64,000 nt of DNA from Candidatus Endomicrobiellum basalitermitum (GCA_031282525.1 JAITDN010000003.1:62001-126000), one strand, 5' to 3'; positions 37,903-47,952 are shown, counted from the first letter of the stretch. Notes: generated by a model not told the origin, from the sequence alone. Program-made: numbers and translations.

Positions 37903-38463
37903 CTTAAACTTTCTATCATATCATGAAGCTCTGTATCTCGTTCCTTAATATATCCTTAAAAATCAACATAAAACATATATTCCCATACTTTTTTTGGTGT
38001 TGAGAGATTCAATCTCCATTAAATTTACATTACTTTTATTAAAAACTTCTAATGTACTATTTATATAAAATACCTACATCGTCTTTAATTGTAAAGACAA
38101 ACTTGTTTTATCTTGACCAATTAGTTTTGTTAAAACTTCTCAAACAACAAAAAAAATCTCGTAAAATTTTCTCTAGATTTCTGTACACCTTTTTACAAAA
38201 TATACAAGGTCATATCAACATCAGAATAATTTCTACTTTGAGCTAAAGCAAACAGATGTTAATACACTCTTACAATTTTAATCTTAAGACCCTTAACAGA
38301 AAAACATTATTCTATTTTCAAACTTACTTAAGGCACCATATTTTAAGTTCATTAAAATTTAAAAAAATCTCTAAACTAAAATTACGAATTGTCGTCTGAT
38401 GAGTAAATATTATATAGGAATCTAAAAATAAAGTTTTTATATGAATTCTTTTTTATTTTCTTT
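37896..38463 (-). pseudogene. pheA: Prephenate dehydratase pseudogene (C-terminal ACT region readable)
   Basis: The minus strand carries consecutive fragments of PheA in shifting frames. TKLIGQDKTSLSLQL matches the catalytic T-R-F-x-V-I-G-x-D-K-T-S region. It is followed by DDVGILY, then STLEVFNKSNVNLMEIES of the ACT domain, then FYVDF-stop-GYIKERDTELHDMIESL ending at a stop at 37896. Frameshifts and an internal stop make it non-functional. Upstream of about 38130 the sequence is too eroded to align by eye. It is immediately before hisC, a classical pheA-hisC arrangement. The plus-strand 64-aa ORF here is a shadow. Confidence 0.88.
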
Positions 38464-39579
38464 CTATTTAAGAAACCTTGGTTTCCAGTAGGTATATGCT
38501 GGTTTTGATGGATCTACTACTTCTTCAATATTAGTTAAATTATGTTGTGAAAAAAGATCAGATTGTACATTTTCGTCTTCACTTTTTATTATAGCTTCCG
38601 ACCTATCAGCTTTAAACCCAGTAGCTATAATAGTAATTTTAATTTTATCGTCAATTCTATTGTCTATAGTGTGACCAAAAAACACATGTCCATTAATACC
38701 ATAACTTTTTATATCATTAAATATTTCTTGCAATGTTAAAGCAGTAACATTAGAGTTCGTTGTTATATTAACAAGTGCTTTTTCAGCTTTTGATATGTCA
38801 TAATTATCAAGGAGTGGACTTGTTACAGCTTTCTTTACAGCTTCTTTAACATAAGAGCTTGTACTTTCGCCTATACCTATTAATGCAGTGCCTGAATTAC
38901 TCAAAATATTTTTCACATCAGCAAAATCTCTATTAATCTCACCAGTAACAGTTATTACATCGGTAATCGCTTGAATACTTTGCCTTAAAACATCATCTAT
39001 AATATGATAAAAAGCATCAAGGGCTATTCGCTCGTTTATAACATTAAAAACCCTTTCATTTGGAATAACGATTAAAGCATCTGTATATTCCTTTAGATTT
39101 TTAATTCCTTCTTCAGCTTGAGTCATCCTGATTTTTCCTTCGTGTTCAAAAGGTTTCGTAACAACTCCGACAGTAAGTATTCCCTCTTCTTTTGCAAGTT
39201 TTGCAACCACAGGAGCTGCGCCTGTGCCAGTTCCACCACCCATTCCAGCAGTAACGAAAACCATATCGGCCCCATTGAGTCTCTCTTTAATTTCATCTGC
39301 ACTCTCTTCTGCAGCACATCTGCCAACCTCGGGGTTACCTCCCACACCAAGTCCTCTTGTTATCTCCTCACCTATTTGTATTATATCTGGAGCTGAGGAT
39401 TTAAGCAGAGCTTGCGCATCTGTATTAATAGCCACAAAATCAACATTACCAACATTCGCCGCAATCATCCTATTTACAGCATTACACCCACCACCACCTA
39501 CACCCAAAATTTTAATTATTGCAGGTTGTTCTGTACTTTTTTTTTCTTTTGTAGGTAATAATACTACTTTCACACTCAT
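38464..39579 (-). CDS. ftsZ: Cell division protein FtsZ
   Basis: FtsZ is the tubulin-like GTPase of the division ring. The GTP-binding signature GGGTGTGAAPVVAKLAKEEG is intact, as are GVGGGGCNAVNRMI near the N-terminus and the T7 loop region RGLGVGGNPEVG. The length is 371 aa. The linker after the globular core is short (about 27 residues). The C-terminal peptide KPAYTYWKPRFLK keeps only the basic-hydrophobic character of the usual D-I-P-x-F-L-R tail. The start is adjacent to the ftsA stop. Confidence 0.98.
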   Translation of the reverse strand: MSVKVVLLPTKEKKSTEQPAIIKILGVGGGGCNAVNRMIAANVGNVDFVAINTDAQALLKSSAPDIIQIGEEITRGLGVGGNPEVGRCAAEESADEIKERLNGADMVFVTAGMGGGTGTGAAPVVAKLAKEEGILTVGVVTKPFEHEGKIRMTQAEEGIKNLKEYTDALIVIPNERVFNVINERIALDAFYHIIDDVLRQSIQAITDVITVTGEINRDFADVKNILSNSGTALIGIGESTSSYVKEAVKKAVTSPLLDNYDISKAEKALVNITTNSNVTALTLQEIFNDIKSYGINGHVFFGHTIDNRIDDKIKITIIATGFKADRSEAIIKSEDENVQSDLFSQHNLTNIEEVVDPSKPAYTYWKPRFLK

Positions 39580-40824
39580 TTAAAAAACTTCCTCAAACCA
39601 CTTCGATATCTTTAAAAATATATTATTTCTAGATGACTTATCACTTCTAGAATAATCTTTTAGATTCAAAAAATTATATGCCAATGAGCCTATAGCAGTA
39701 GTATAAGAAGGATCCAATAATATTTCATTTGGACATACAATTTTATTAGAATCAGGTACTCCAGTTCTTACCGAACAATTAAATGCCTTTTCAAACGCTT
39801 CAACAAGACCTGGAAGATTACTACCTCCACCAGTAAGAATTATTCCTCCTGACAAAAATTCACATCCGTAATCATTTTTTTCTATAATTTCTTTTATTTC
39901 ATATAAAATTCTATCAATTCTTGGCGTAATTATACCACTTACAAGCTCAAGTCTATCGCATTTTCTTGTACTTCTTCCATCCGCACCTTTATACTCAAAT
40001 TCTTCATTTTTAAAATCTTTGTAAACAAAAGCCATTCCGTACATCTCTTTAATCTCTTTTGAAACAGAGTAAGACGCCCTCAATTTATGACCAATATCTC
40101 TTGTAATATAATCTGATCCATCAGAAATTTCATCAACATGCTTGACTATACCATCTACAAAATGTACGAGTCCTGTCGTAAGACCGCCAAAATCAATTAC
40201 AAGGCAACTCAATTCTTTTTCTTCTTTTGTAACTAAAATATTACTTGCAGCTAAATACCCATAAACTCTATCATTAGAATTTATACCTACAGAAGTCATA
40301 GCTTTAGTTATATTACCAATATTACTACTTGAAACTATAAAAGCATAAACATCAACTTCAATATATGTTCCCTCCATGCCAATCGGGTTTTGTATGCCTT
40401 TTTGCTGATTCAATATATACTCACGCGGAACTATTTGAAGTATCTCCTGATCTGAATCTATTTTTATTTGTTTTCTGGCACTCTCTAAAGCATTTTGAAC
40501 TGTATCCTGAGTAATTTCCCTCTCAGAATGATTTATATTTGCAAAACCTCTTGAATCCTTTGACCTAATAAAATTACCTCGCACGGCCACAACCACATCA
40601 CCTACATGATTCCCTGTAATTTTCTCTATCTTTTCAAAAACTTCACCTATAGATATTGCTACTTCTTGTATATCAATAACTGCACCTGCTTTGATACCAT
40701 CACATAGAACTGATACTGCACCAAAGATTTTGATTAACCTTGCTTCATCATCACGTATACCAGCAACGCAACAAATTTTATTGCTACCTATATCAAGACC
40801 TGCTATAAGTGTTTGCTTTGCCAT
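39580..40824 (-). CDS. ftsA: Cell division protein FtsA
   Basis: This actin-like ATPase tethers FtsZ to the membrane. The phosphate-1 motif is LIAGLDIGSNKICCVAG at the N-terminus, and phosphate-2 is CLVIDFGGLTTGLVHF near residue 207. The adenosine motif GGIILTGGGSNLPGLVEAF is near residue 335. The C-terminal ILKISKWFEEVF is the amphipathic membrane-targeting helix. The length is 414 aa. It is coupled to ftsZ with no gap. Confidence 0.97.
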   Translation of the reverse strand: MAKQTLIAGLDIGSNKICCVAGIRDDEARLIKIFGAVSVLCDGIKAGAVIDIQEVAISIGEVFEKIEKITGNHVGDVVVAVRGNFIRSKDSRGFANINHSEREITQDTVQNALESARKQIKIDSDQEILQIVPREYILNQQKGIQNPIGMEGTYIEVDVYAFIVSSSNIGNITKAMTSVGINSNDRVYGYLAASNILVTKEEKELSCLVIDFGGLTTGLVHFVDGIVKHVDEISDGSDYITRDIGHKLRASYSVSKEIKEMYGMAFVYKDFKNEEFEYKGADGRSTRKCDRLELVSGIITPRIDRILYEIKEIIEKNDYGCEFLSGGIILTGGGSNLPGLVEAFEKAFNCSVRTGVPDSNKIVCPNEILLDPSYTTAIGSLAYNFLNLKDYSRSDKSSRNNIFLKISKWFEEVF

Positions 40825-40906
40825 TTACTTAAATCCTTTAAGGGGGCTACAACACCGTAACAAATTAATTTATTTAAAAATCATCCTTAAACACTAAGTG
40901 AAAACT

Positions 40907-41731
40907 TCAATCTAACACAGTGGGTTTCACAACTACTTTTCCAATATCGTATAGAGTCATATCTATATATTCCAATCGCTTATGCTTTGATACTGCATCT
41001 AAATAAACTTTTTGAAACTTTTTAAATTTATAAGCTAAACATTCAGGTCTCCCTTTACCCCAGAAAACTAGTGTATTATCACACATAACAAATATTAAGT
41101 CTTTAGTGTTATTAAATTTTATCTCAGAAACATTATTAATATAATTGCCACATATAGGTTTAAATCTTTTAATAAAATTTAAAAGTTCTTTTCTCTCAGA
41201 ATTAGATTTATAAAAAAGTTTTGGAATTTTCATTGTGTTCATAAAACCACGTAATGGAAAAGATCTATCATCAAAATCTATACCGAATAATTTACCTGAA
41301 TTCACTAAAAATGCTTCTGGGATTCTTTCATAAAGTCTAATCTTTATTTTTTGCCAACCTCTATTAATAATGATATTTTTCAATTCGGGTTTTAATTTCT
41401 TAATTTCATGTTCAGCTTCTGACAAATTAATTTTCAAAAGATTATCTCCAACTTTAAAAGGAAGAAGTTCTTTTATTTCAGATTTTGTAATATTCTTCGT
41501 TGTAATAACTTCTATATTTTTAATAATTATCTTATCTGAATTATAAATAAGATTTATCAATTTTTTACTACTGAAATAAATTAAAAACATAATTGTAATA
41601 AATAATGTAAGACAAAAAAATAGTTTAACAATTTTTTTATCCCTCTCATGTACATGTAAACATCTGTTCCTATTTCCAGTTGGGACATATTTGTAAACAT
41701 AGTGCTTCTTTTTTCCCATTTTATAATGCAC
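40907..41731 (-). CDS. ftsQ: Cell division protein FtsQ/DivIB
   Basis: This single-pass inner-membrane divisome protein has a basic cytoplasmic N-terminus (KKKHYVYKYVPTGNRNRC), then a membrane helix (LFFCLTLFITIMFLIYF, about residues 36-52). A POTRA domain follows (IIKNIEVITTKNITKSEIKE) with the periplasmic FtsQ domain after it (YERIPEAFLVNSGKLFGID). Sequence is divergent, as usual for FtsQ, but position between ddl and ftsA is the canonical place. It overlaps the end of ddl by 11 bp. Confidence 0.9.
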   Translation of the reverse strand: MHYKMGKKKHYVYKYVPTGNRNRCLHVHERDKKIVKLFFCLTLFITIMFLIYFSSKKLINLIYNSDKIIIKNIEVITTKNITKSEIKELLPFKVGDNLLKINLSEAEHEIKKLKPELKNIIINRGWQKIKIRLYERIPEAFLVNSGKLFGIDFDDRSFPLRGFMNTMKIPKLFYKSNSERKELLNFIKRFKPICGNYINNVSEIKFNNTKDLIFVMCDNTLVFWGKGRPECLAYKFKKFQKVYLDAVSKHKRLEYIDMTLYDIGKVVVKPTVLD

Positions 41732-42641
41732 TCTCTAAAATTTTTAAAACTAAATCCTCAAAGCTATAACTCAAAGATTTAGCTGCGTATGGAATCAAAG
41801 AAGTCTCTGTCATTCCTGGAATAGTATTATTCTCAAGAACCCAAACTCTATCATTTAAATCTATAATCATATCAAAACGACAAACACCTTTACACCTTAA
41901 AATATCATATAACTTTTCAGCGTTATTTTGAGCCACTTTATAAGATTTTTTAGGTATTTTAGCAGGAATTATGTATTCCGAACCATTCTTTTGATATTTA
42001 GATTCAAAATCATAAAAGTGTCCTTTTGGAATTATCTCAACAATAGGTAATGCCTTCCCATCTATAATTCCTACAGTTATTTCCTTACCTCCAATAAATT
42101 GTTCAATAAGGACATCATCATCATATTTAAGCGCTTTTTTTACAGCATCAGCGAGTTTCGAAGCTTCTTTTACTATACTTACACCTATCGTAGAACCTTG
42201 CGACACAGGTTTCACAACCACTGGATATATTTTTATTTCTGGAATAGAATCAAATCTCATTAATGTTTTCCAATCTGGCGTCAAAATCCCAGTATGCTTA
42301 AATAATTTCTTTGAAATATCTTTGTTCATAGAAATAGAACTTGCTAAAACACCACATCCAGTATAAGGAATACCTAACATCTCAAGCATACCCTGAATTG
42401 TTCCATCTTCACCAAGGTTGCCGTGTAAAGCTAGGTAAGCAAGATTTATTTTCTTTTCCCTAATCTCCTTAACAATATCTTTGTCAACATCAATACCACA
42501 AACGTTTAACTTTAACTTATCAAGTACACTTAAGATAGCTTTCCCAGATTTAATTGAAATTTCTCTTTCACTTGAAGTTCCACCATATAAAACACCTATT
42601 TTTTTGTTACTTAATTTTGTTAAAAGACTAGAATTTATCAT
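41721..42641 (-). CDS. ddl: D-alanine--D-alanine ligase
   Basis: This ATP-grasp enzyme makes D-Ala-D-Ala for peptidoglycan. Motifs are GVLYGGTSSEREISIKSG (residues 16-33), HGNLGEDGTIQGMLEML, VVKPVSQGSTIGVS and the C-terminal ENNTIPGMTETSLIP. The length is 306 aa, normal for Ddl. It overlaps murB by 4 bp and ftsQ by 11 bp within the dcw cluster. Confidence 0.97.
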   Translation of the reverse strand: MINSSLLTKLSNKKIGVLYGGTSSEREISIKSGKAILSVLDKLKLNVCGIDVDKDIVKEIREKKINLAYLALHGNLGEDGTIQGMLEMLGIPYTGCGVLASSISMNKDISKKLFKHTGILTPDWKTLMRFDSIPEIKIYPVVVKPVSQGSTIGVSIVKEASKLADAVKKALKYDDDVLIEQFIGGKEITVGIIDGKALPIVEIIPKGHFYDFESKYQKNGSEYIIPAKIPKKSYKVAQNNAEKLYDILRCKGVCRFDMIIDLNDRVWVLENNTIPGMTETSLIPYAAKSLSYSFEDLVLKILESAL

Positions 42642-43552
42642 CTTATCATCTTTATTTCTGTTTCAAGATTTACGTTAAATTTTTCTTTTACTTTTTCTTT
42701 TATAAGGTCAATCAAATACAAAACATCTTTTGCAATTGCCCCACCTCTATTTATTATAAAATTTCCATGAAGTTCTGAAACTTGCGCAAAACCTATACGT
42801 TTCCCTTTCAAACCAGCATATTCAATAAGTTTTCCCGCGTTAAAACCGCTTGGATTTTTAAATATGCTCCCAGCATTAGGCATATTAAAAGGTTGTGTTT
42901 TTAAACGCTTCTGCATGTTTTTACAAATTTTTTCCAAACTATCATTTTTTATTGATCTTTCTAAAGAAAAATTAACTTTGGTAATAATACAATCTTCAAG
43001 TTCACTCTCTCTATACCCAAATCTAATTTTTTCCTTACTTATCAACTGTTTTTCTAAATTTTTATAGATTTCTATACTGTTTATACTTGTACTTATCCAC
43101 TCATTCTTAATTCCGGTTCCGGCATTTCCATATACTGCTCCACCAACTGTTCCGGGAATTCCGGCAAGATATTCAAGGCCCGTTAGATTATTTTTAAGAG
43201 TAGTTTTCAAAAGATCTGAAATTAACATTCCACCACCACATGAAATTTGATTTTCAAAAACATAGCTTTTCTTAAAATCTTCTGTGAGATAAACTACAAT
43301 TCCTCTATATCCTTCATCAGAAAAGAGAACGTTTGTACCCTTACCTAAAATATAGTATTTATCGAAACCTGATACAATTTTTAAAAATTCTAATAAAGCA
43401 CATTCATTTGGAATTTCAATAAAAAAATCAGCTGGTCCACCAATTTTAAAAGAACAATGCTTTAAAAGAAGTTCATCTCTTAAAATCTTGCAGCCTAAAG
43501 AAGACAATATTTTAATCAAATTATAGTCAATAATTCTTCTCCTTTTTTCCAA
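42638..43552 (-). CDS. murB: UDP-N-acetylenolpyruvoylglucosamine reductase
   Basis: This FAD enzyme forms UDP-MurNAc. Motifs are CSFKIGGPADFFIEIP near the N-terminus, LGKGTNVLFSDEGYRG, GLEYLAGIPGTVGGAVYGNAG and the C-terminal HGNFIINRGGAIAKDVL. It looks like the short (type II) MurB, at 304 aa. The track start is TTG at 43552, inside murC (37-bp overlap). A later non-ATG start near AAGGAG within the murC tail is possible, so the exact N-terminus is uncertain. Confidence 0.96.
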   Translation of the reverse strand: MEKRRRIIDYNLIKILSSLGCKILRDELLLKHCSFKIGGPADFFIEIPNECALLEFLKIVSGFDKYYILGKGTNVLFSDEGYRGIVVYLTEDFKKSYVFENQISCGGGMLISDLLKTTLKNNLTGLEYLAGIPGTVGGAVYGNAGTGIKNEWISTSINSIEIYKNLEKQLISKEKIRFGYRESELEDCIITKVNFSLERSIKNDSLEKICKNMQKRLKTQPFNMPNAGSIFKNPSGFNAGKLIEYAGLKGKRIGFAQVSELHGNFIINRGGAIAKDVLYLIDLIKEKVKEKFNVNLETEIKMIR

Positions 43553-44871
43553 ACATCCCCTGCTCCTAAAGTTAATACTATATCACCCACAGAGAGATAT
43601 TGTAAAATTTTTCTTAAACTTGAAAATTTCTCAGCTTTACATTTATTATTTAGAAGACTTTCCAATATTAGATATGAAGTTACGCCATTTATAGGTTGTT
43701 CACCTGCAGAATAAATATCTAAAACTTCTATTATATCCGCATCCGAAAAACTTAAACCAAATTCATTAAAAAGTTGCTTTGTTCTTGTATATCTATGTGG
43801 TTGAAATAAAACAATAAGTCTACGTCTAGGCCAAAAATGCTTTATAGCTCTTAAAGTAACAACAACTTCAGTGGGATGATGAGCGTAATCATCAATAACC
43901 ATAATTCCGTTTTTCTCACCCTTTAATTCAAGACGCCTACCTACACCGTCAAACTTATTTATAGCCCTTGCAATTAAGTTAAATGGTATGTCAAGCCACA
44001 ATCCTACTCCTATTGCCGCTAGAGAATTGGATACATTATGCTCTCCAGGACTTTTAATACAAACAGTACCTATATTCCTATTCTTATAAATGACTTCAAA
44101 ATTTATACAATTTTTTAATAATCTTACGTTTAAGGCTTTAATATCTGGATTACCTCTAATCCCATAAGTCATGTATTTTTTCCTGATTCTAGGGATTATT
44201 TCTTTCACCATTTCATCATCTGAACAAACTATCGCAACACCATAAAATGGAAGACAATTAATATATTTCACAAAAGCTTCCTTAAGGTTTTCCATATTAT
44301 CATAATAATCTAAATGATCATTATCTATATTTGTAACAACTGCAATAGCTGGTGAAAGTTTTAAAAAAGAACCATCAGATTCGTCTGCTTCTGTAACAAT
44401 GTAATCTCCTTTACCTAATCTCGCACTAGTTTTAAGATTTTTAAGTCTACCACCAATGATAATTGTCGGATCAAGTCCTCCTTCATCAAGAATAAGAGAA
44501 GTTAGAGATGTAGTCGTGGTTTTACCATGAGTTCCAGCTATTGTTATAGCATACTTAAATCTTGCAAGCTCGACTAGCATTTCTACACGCGAAACTACTG
44601 GAATTTTCCTTTTCAGAGCCATAATAACTTCAGGATTATTCTTGCTTATAGAGCCAGATATTACAACAATCTCAGCAGCTCCTATATTTTTTTCATTGTG
44701 GCCAATATAAATCTTTGCACCTATCGTCTTAAGATAATCTGTAACATCGGACTCTTTTAGGTCAGAGCCGGAAATATTATGTCCTAAATTTATTAAAACT
44801 TCCGCTATACCCGACATGCCTGCCCCACCAACACCCACAAAATGTATATTCTGACTTTTTTGAAACATCAT
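43516..44871 (-). CDS. murC: UDP-N-acetylmuramate--L-alanine ligase
   Basis: MurC adds the first residue of the peptidoglycan stem peptide. The N-terminal Rossmann motif is IHFVGVGGAGMSGIAEVLI, the P-loop is TIAGTHGKTTTTSL (about residue 112), and MVIDDYAHHPTEV and LFQPHRYTRT are intact. The length is 451 aa. It follows dapL, which closes the DAP-synthesis block, so the precursor and its ligases are neighbours. Confidence 0.98.
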   Translation of the reverse strand: MMFQKSQNIHFVGVGGAGMSGIAEVLINLGHNISGSDLKESDVTDYLKTIGAKIYIGHNEKNIGAAEIVVISGSISKNNPEVIMALKRKIPVVSRVEMLVELARFKYAITIAGTHGKTTTTSLTSLILDEGGLDPTIIIGGRLKNLKTSARLGKGDYIVTEADESDGSFLKLSPAIAVVTNIDNDHLDYYDNMENLKEAFVKYINCLPFYGVAIVCSDDEMVKEIIPRIRKKYMTYGIRGNPDIKALNVRLLKNCINFEVIYKNRNIGTVCIKSPGEHNVSNSLAAIGVGLWLDIPFNLIARAINKFDGVGRRLELKGEKNGIMVIDDYAHHPTEVVVTLRAIKHFWPRRRLIVLFQPHRYTRTKQLFNEFGLSFSDADIIEVLDIYSAGEQPINGVTSYLILESLLNNKCKAEKFSSLRKILQYLSVGDIVLTLGAGDVWKKGEELLTII

Positions 44872-45083
44872 TTTTCTTTATTAATCTGTTTAAATGTCTA
44901 AATATTCAATTTTAAAATACAACTTTCAGAAATTATAGTTTCAAAATTACGATCATTCAACAACACTTAATAATACTCCTTTTTAAAACTCATAATGCCA
45001 CAGTCATATAGTAAATTACTACTTAAATTAAAGAATAAAAAAGATTATAAGGGGTAAAGAGGCATAACTAACCACAAACTAAA

Positions 45084-46250
45084 TTACCATTTAATTAAGC
45101 TCATACGCTCTATAGCCTCTTTGATTCTCGGAACACTAACAGTAAGGGCAAATCTAACATAGCCTTCACCGCTCTTACCCATACCATTTCCAGGAGTGCA
45201 AATTATTGCAGCTAAGTCAAGAAGCTTAGAAACAACTTGTGATGAAGTATAGCCTTTTGGAATTTTTGCCCAAACATAAAACGAAGCTTTTGGTAAACTA
45301 GCTTGCCAACCTAATTTTCTCAAACCTTCAATTAAAGTATCTCTACGCTCTCTATATATTTTTCTAAAATTTCCAACATACTCCTGCGATGAAGTAAGAG
45401 CTGTTACCGCTGCTTCTTGTATGGCTTGAAAAACACCAGAATCATAATTGTCCTTTACTTTTGCAACACCTGCAACTATATCTTTATTGCCACAAATCCA
45501 ACCTATTCTCCAACCAGTCATATTATAAGTTTTCGAAAGTGAATGAAACTCCACTCCAACTTCTTTTGCACCAGGGAATTCAAGAAAACTACACGGCTTT
45601 TCATTTTCATCATAATATATTTCCGAATATGCGGCATCAGAAGCAACAATTATATTATTTCTTTTTGCAAACTCAATAAGTTTCAGATAAAATTCTTTTG
45701 GCGCTATAGTAGCAGTAGGATTATTAGGATAATTCACAAAAATCAATTTCGCTTTCTTAAGAATATCTTTAGGAATTATATCTAAATCAGGTAAAAAATT
45801 ATTTTTTTCAAGCAAAGGCATAAAATATGGAATACCATCACTAAAAATTGTACCTGTATTATAAACAGGATAACCCGGCTCAGGAACTAGAACTACGTCA
45901 CCAGGATTTACAAATCCCAAATGAATATGGCCTATACCTTCTTTCGAACCTATTAAAGCACAGATTTCATCAGTATTTAAGCTAACGTTAAATCTTTTTT
46001 TATACCATTCTACAATAGCTTCTCTATAAGAAAGTAAACCCACTCCAAACGGATACTGGTGATTTACAGGTTTTATCACTGCTTCTTGAATAGACTTTAT
46101 TATATGGTTTGGCGTAGGTAAATCTGGATCGCCAACACCTAAAGATATTATATCTTTACCTTTTTCAATTGCTTCTTTTTTCTTTCTATCTATTTCAATA
46201 AAAAGATAAGGTGGTAACCTTTTCAGTTTTTCGTTATAATTTATTTCCAT
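45084..46250 (-). CDS. dapL: LL-diaminopimelate aminotransferase
   Basis: This class I/II PLP aminotransferase turns tetrahydrodipicolinate directly into LL-DAP, bypassing the succinylase or acetylase steps. The start PPYLFIEIDRKKKEAIEKGK and DIISLGVGDPDLPTP are hallmarks of the DapL type, and the PLP lysine is in FHSLSKTYNMTGWRIGW. The length is 388 aa. It follows dapB directly, with no dapD or dapE in the cluster. This gene order supports the aminotransferase pathway over a generic aspartate aminotransferase. Confidence 0.93.
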   Translation of the reverse strand: MEINYNEKLKRLPPYLFIEIDRKKKEAIEKGKDIISLGVGDPDLPTPNHIIKSIQEAVIKPVNHQYPFGVGLLSYREAIVEWYKKRFNVSLNTDEICALIGSKEGIGHIHLGFVNPGDVVLVPEPGYPVYNTGTIFSDGIPYFMPLLEKNNFLPDLDIIPKDILKKAKLIFVNYPNNPTATIAPKEFYLKLIEFAKRNNIIVASDAAYSEIYYDENEKPCSFLEFPGAKEVGVEFHSLSKTYNMTGWRIGWICGNKDIVAGVAKVKDNYDSGVFQAIQEAAVTALTSSQEYVGNFRKIYRERRDTLIEGLRKLGWQASLPKASFYVWAKIPKGYTSSQVVSKLLDLAAIICTPGNGMGKSGEGYVRFALTVSVPRIKEAIERMSLIKW

Positions 46251-46265
46251 TAATTTTCTCCAATA

Positions 46266-47045
46266 TTAAATATTCTTTATATTTAACACATCAATCATAT
46301 CGTATAATCCAGGTTTCTGATTAACTACCCATTTCGCAGCTCTCAAAGCTCCTGATGCAAAAGTATTTCTAGAATGCGCTCTATGAGTTAATTCAATTCT
46401 CTCCCCAGGACCAGCAAAATACACTGTATGGTCTCCAACAATATCTCCACCTCTTATAGAAAACAATCCTATTTCATCTTTCTTCCTCAAAGTATTCGTA
46501 GAATGCCTACCGTAAACACCTATATCATTCATGTTTCGTCCTAGTGAAGTCGCCGCAATTTCTGCAAGTTTTGCAGCTGTTCCAGATGGAGAATCCTTTT
46601 TTTTATTATGATGTAATTCAACTATCTCCACATCATAATCTGGAATTCTTTTAACAACAGTTTCAACGAGCTTGAACAAAATATTTACACCAGCAGACAT
46701 ATTAGGCGAAAAAACAATAGGAACATTTTTTGATATCTCAACTATTTTGTTCTTTTGTTCTTCATTGAAACCTGTTGTTCCAATTACCAAAGACACTTTA
46801 AATTCCTTTACAAGCTCTAAATTTCTCAGAGTACTACTAGGGTTTGTAAAATCTATAAAAGAATCTGCTTCTGATAAAAAATTTTTTAAATCTTTTACAG
46901 AACGTATGGCTGGATCACCATTACCAATCGCGCTACTCCCATTAGATTCAAAAACACCTAAAATTTGAATTTCTCTATCTAATTTTGCCAATTTAATTAT
47001 TGTTTGACCCATTCTTCCAGCAGCTCCACAAATCACTATTTTCAT
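46266..47045 (-). CDS. dapB: 4-hydroxy-tetrahydrodipicolinate reductase
   Basis: This NAD(P)H reductase acts in the DAP/lysine pathway. The N-terminal nucleotide-binding site is KIVICGAAGRMGQTIIKL. The catalytic ELHHNKKKDSPSGTAAKLAE is intact, as is RGGDIVGDHTVYFAG. The length is 259 aa. It overlaps dapA by 4 bp and is followed by dapL. Confidence 0.97.
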   Translation of the reverse strand: MKIVICGAAGRMGQTIIKLAKLDREIQILGVFESNGSSAIGNGDPAIRSVKDLKNFLSEADSFIDFTNPSSTLRNLELVKEFKVSLVIGTTGFNEEQKNKIVEISKNVPIVFSPNMSAGVNILFKLVETVVKRIPDYDVEIVELHHNKKKDSPSGTAAKLAEIAATSLGRNMNDIGVYGRHSTNTLRKKDEIGLFSIRGGDIVGDHTVYFAGPGERIELTHRAHSRNTFASGALRAAKWVVNQKPGLYDMIDVLNIKNI

Positions 47046-47920
47046 CTTAAAACTCCATAATCTTTTAACGCTTTCTCAAGCTTCAATTTATTATTTTCTT
47101 CTATATTACACATTGGAAGTCTAAGAGATGATCCACATATTCCTAATAAAAAAGCAGCAGTTTTTATCGGTATAGGATTCGTTTCCACAAACATTGACTT
47201 TATCAAGGGTAGGAGTTTATAGTGAATATCTATAGCTTTTTTTATACTACCATCTTTAAATTCCTTAATAAACGATACCATATCAGCAGGAATAATATTA
47301 GATAGAATTGAAATAACTCCAACCCCACCTATCGACAACAGAGGAAGGGTAAGCGCATCATCTCCCGAAATAAGATCTATATCTGGCACCAAATATTTTA
47401 TAGTGCTCATTTGCTCTAAAGATCCTGAAGCTTCTTTTACCCCAACAATATTTTTACAGTCTTTAAAAAGTTTTGCAATTGTTACAGGTTCAATATTTAC
47501 AGAGGTTCTCCCAGCAATATTATAAAGAACAATTGGAATGTCTACTGCATCAGCTATACTCTTAAAATGAATATACAATCCTTTCTGTGTTGGTTTATTA
47601 TAATAAGGAGAAACTATCAAGGCTCCATCACAACCCACTTTTTTTGCAAATTGTGTAGAATGTATTACTTCATCTGTAGAATTAGACCCAGTTCCAGCAA
47701 GAACTTTAACTCTACCATTCACATTTTTAACACAAAATTCTATAACTTCCTCACGTTCTTCACAGGTTAAGGTAGACGATTCACCTGTAGTACCACAAGG
47801 AACTATACCATCTACTCCACTTATACACTGATTTTTAATTAACTTTTCTAACGCATTAAAATCAATTTTATTGTTGTTTTTAAACGGCGTAATTAACGCT
47901 GTATAAACCCCAGCGAACAT
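47042..47920 (-). CDS. dapA: 4-hydroxy-tetrahydrodipicolinate synthase
   Basis: This TIM-barrel aldolase condenses pyruvate with aspartate semialdehyde. The motifs VPCGTTGESSTLTCEERE and IVSPYYNKPTQKGLYIHF are intact, the Tyr is in VLYNIAGRTSVN, and the Schiff-base lysine is in IVGVKEASGS. The length is 292 aa. It lies in the dapF-dapA-dapB run; no aspartokinase or asd is in this window. Confidence 0.98.
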   Translation of the reverse strand: MFAGVYTALITPFKNNNKIDFNALEKLIKNQCISGVDGIVPCGTTGESSTLTCEEREEVIEFCVKNVNGRVKVLAGTGSNSTDEVIHSTQFAKKVGCDGALIVSPYYNKPTQKGLYIHFKSIADAVDIPIVLYNIAGRTSVNIEPVTIAKLFKDCKNIVGVKEASGSLEQMSTIKYLVPDIDLISGDDALTLPLLSIGGVGVISILSNIIPADMVSFIKEFKDGSIKKAIDIHYKLLPLIKSMFVETNPIPIKTAAFLLGICGSSLRLPMCNIEENNKLKLEKALKDYGVLR

Positions 47921-47952
47921 AAACTCTCCCCATCTATAATTTTTATTTCAAT

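Noticed and set aside
38052-38246. 64-aa plus-strand ORF
   Set aside because: It is antisense to the readable pheA remnant on the minus strand.
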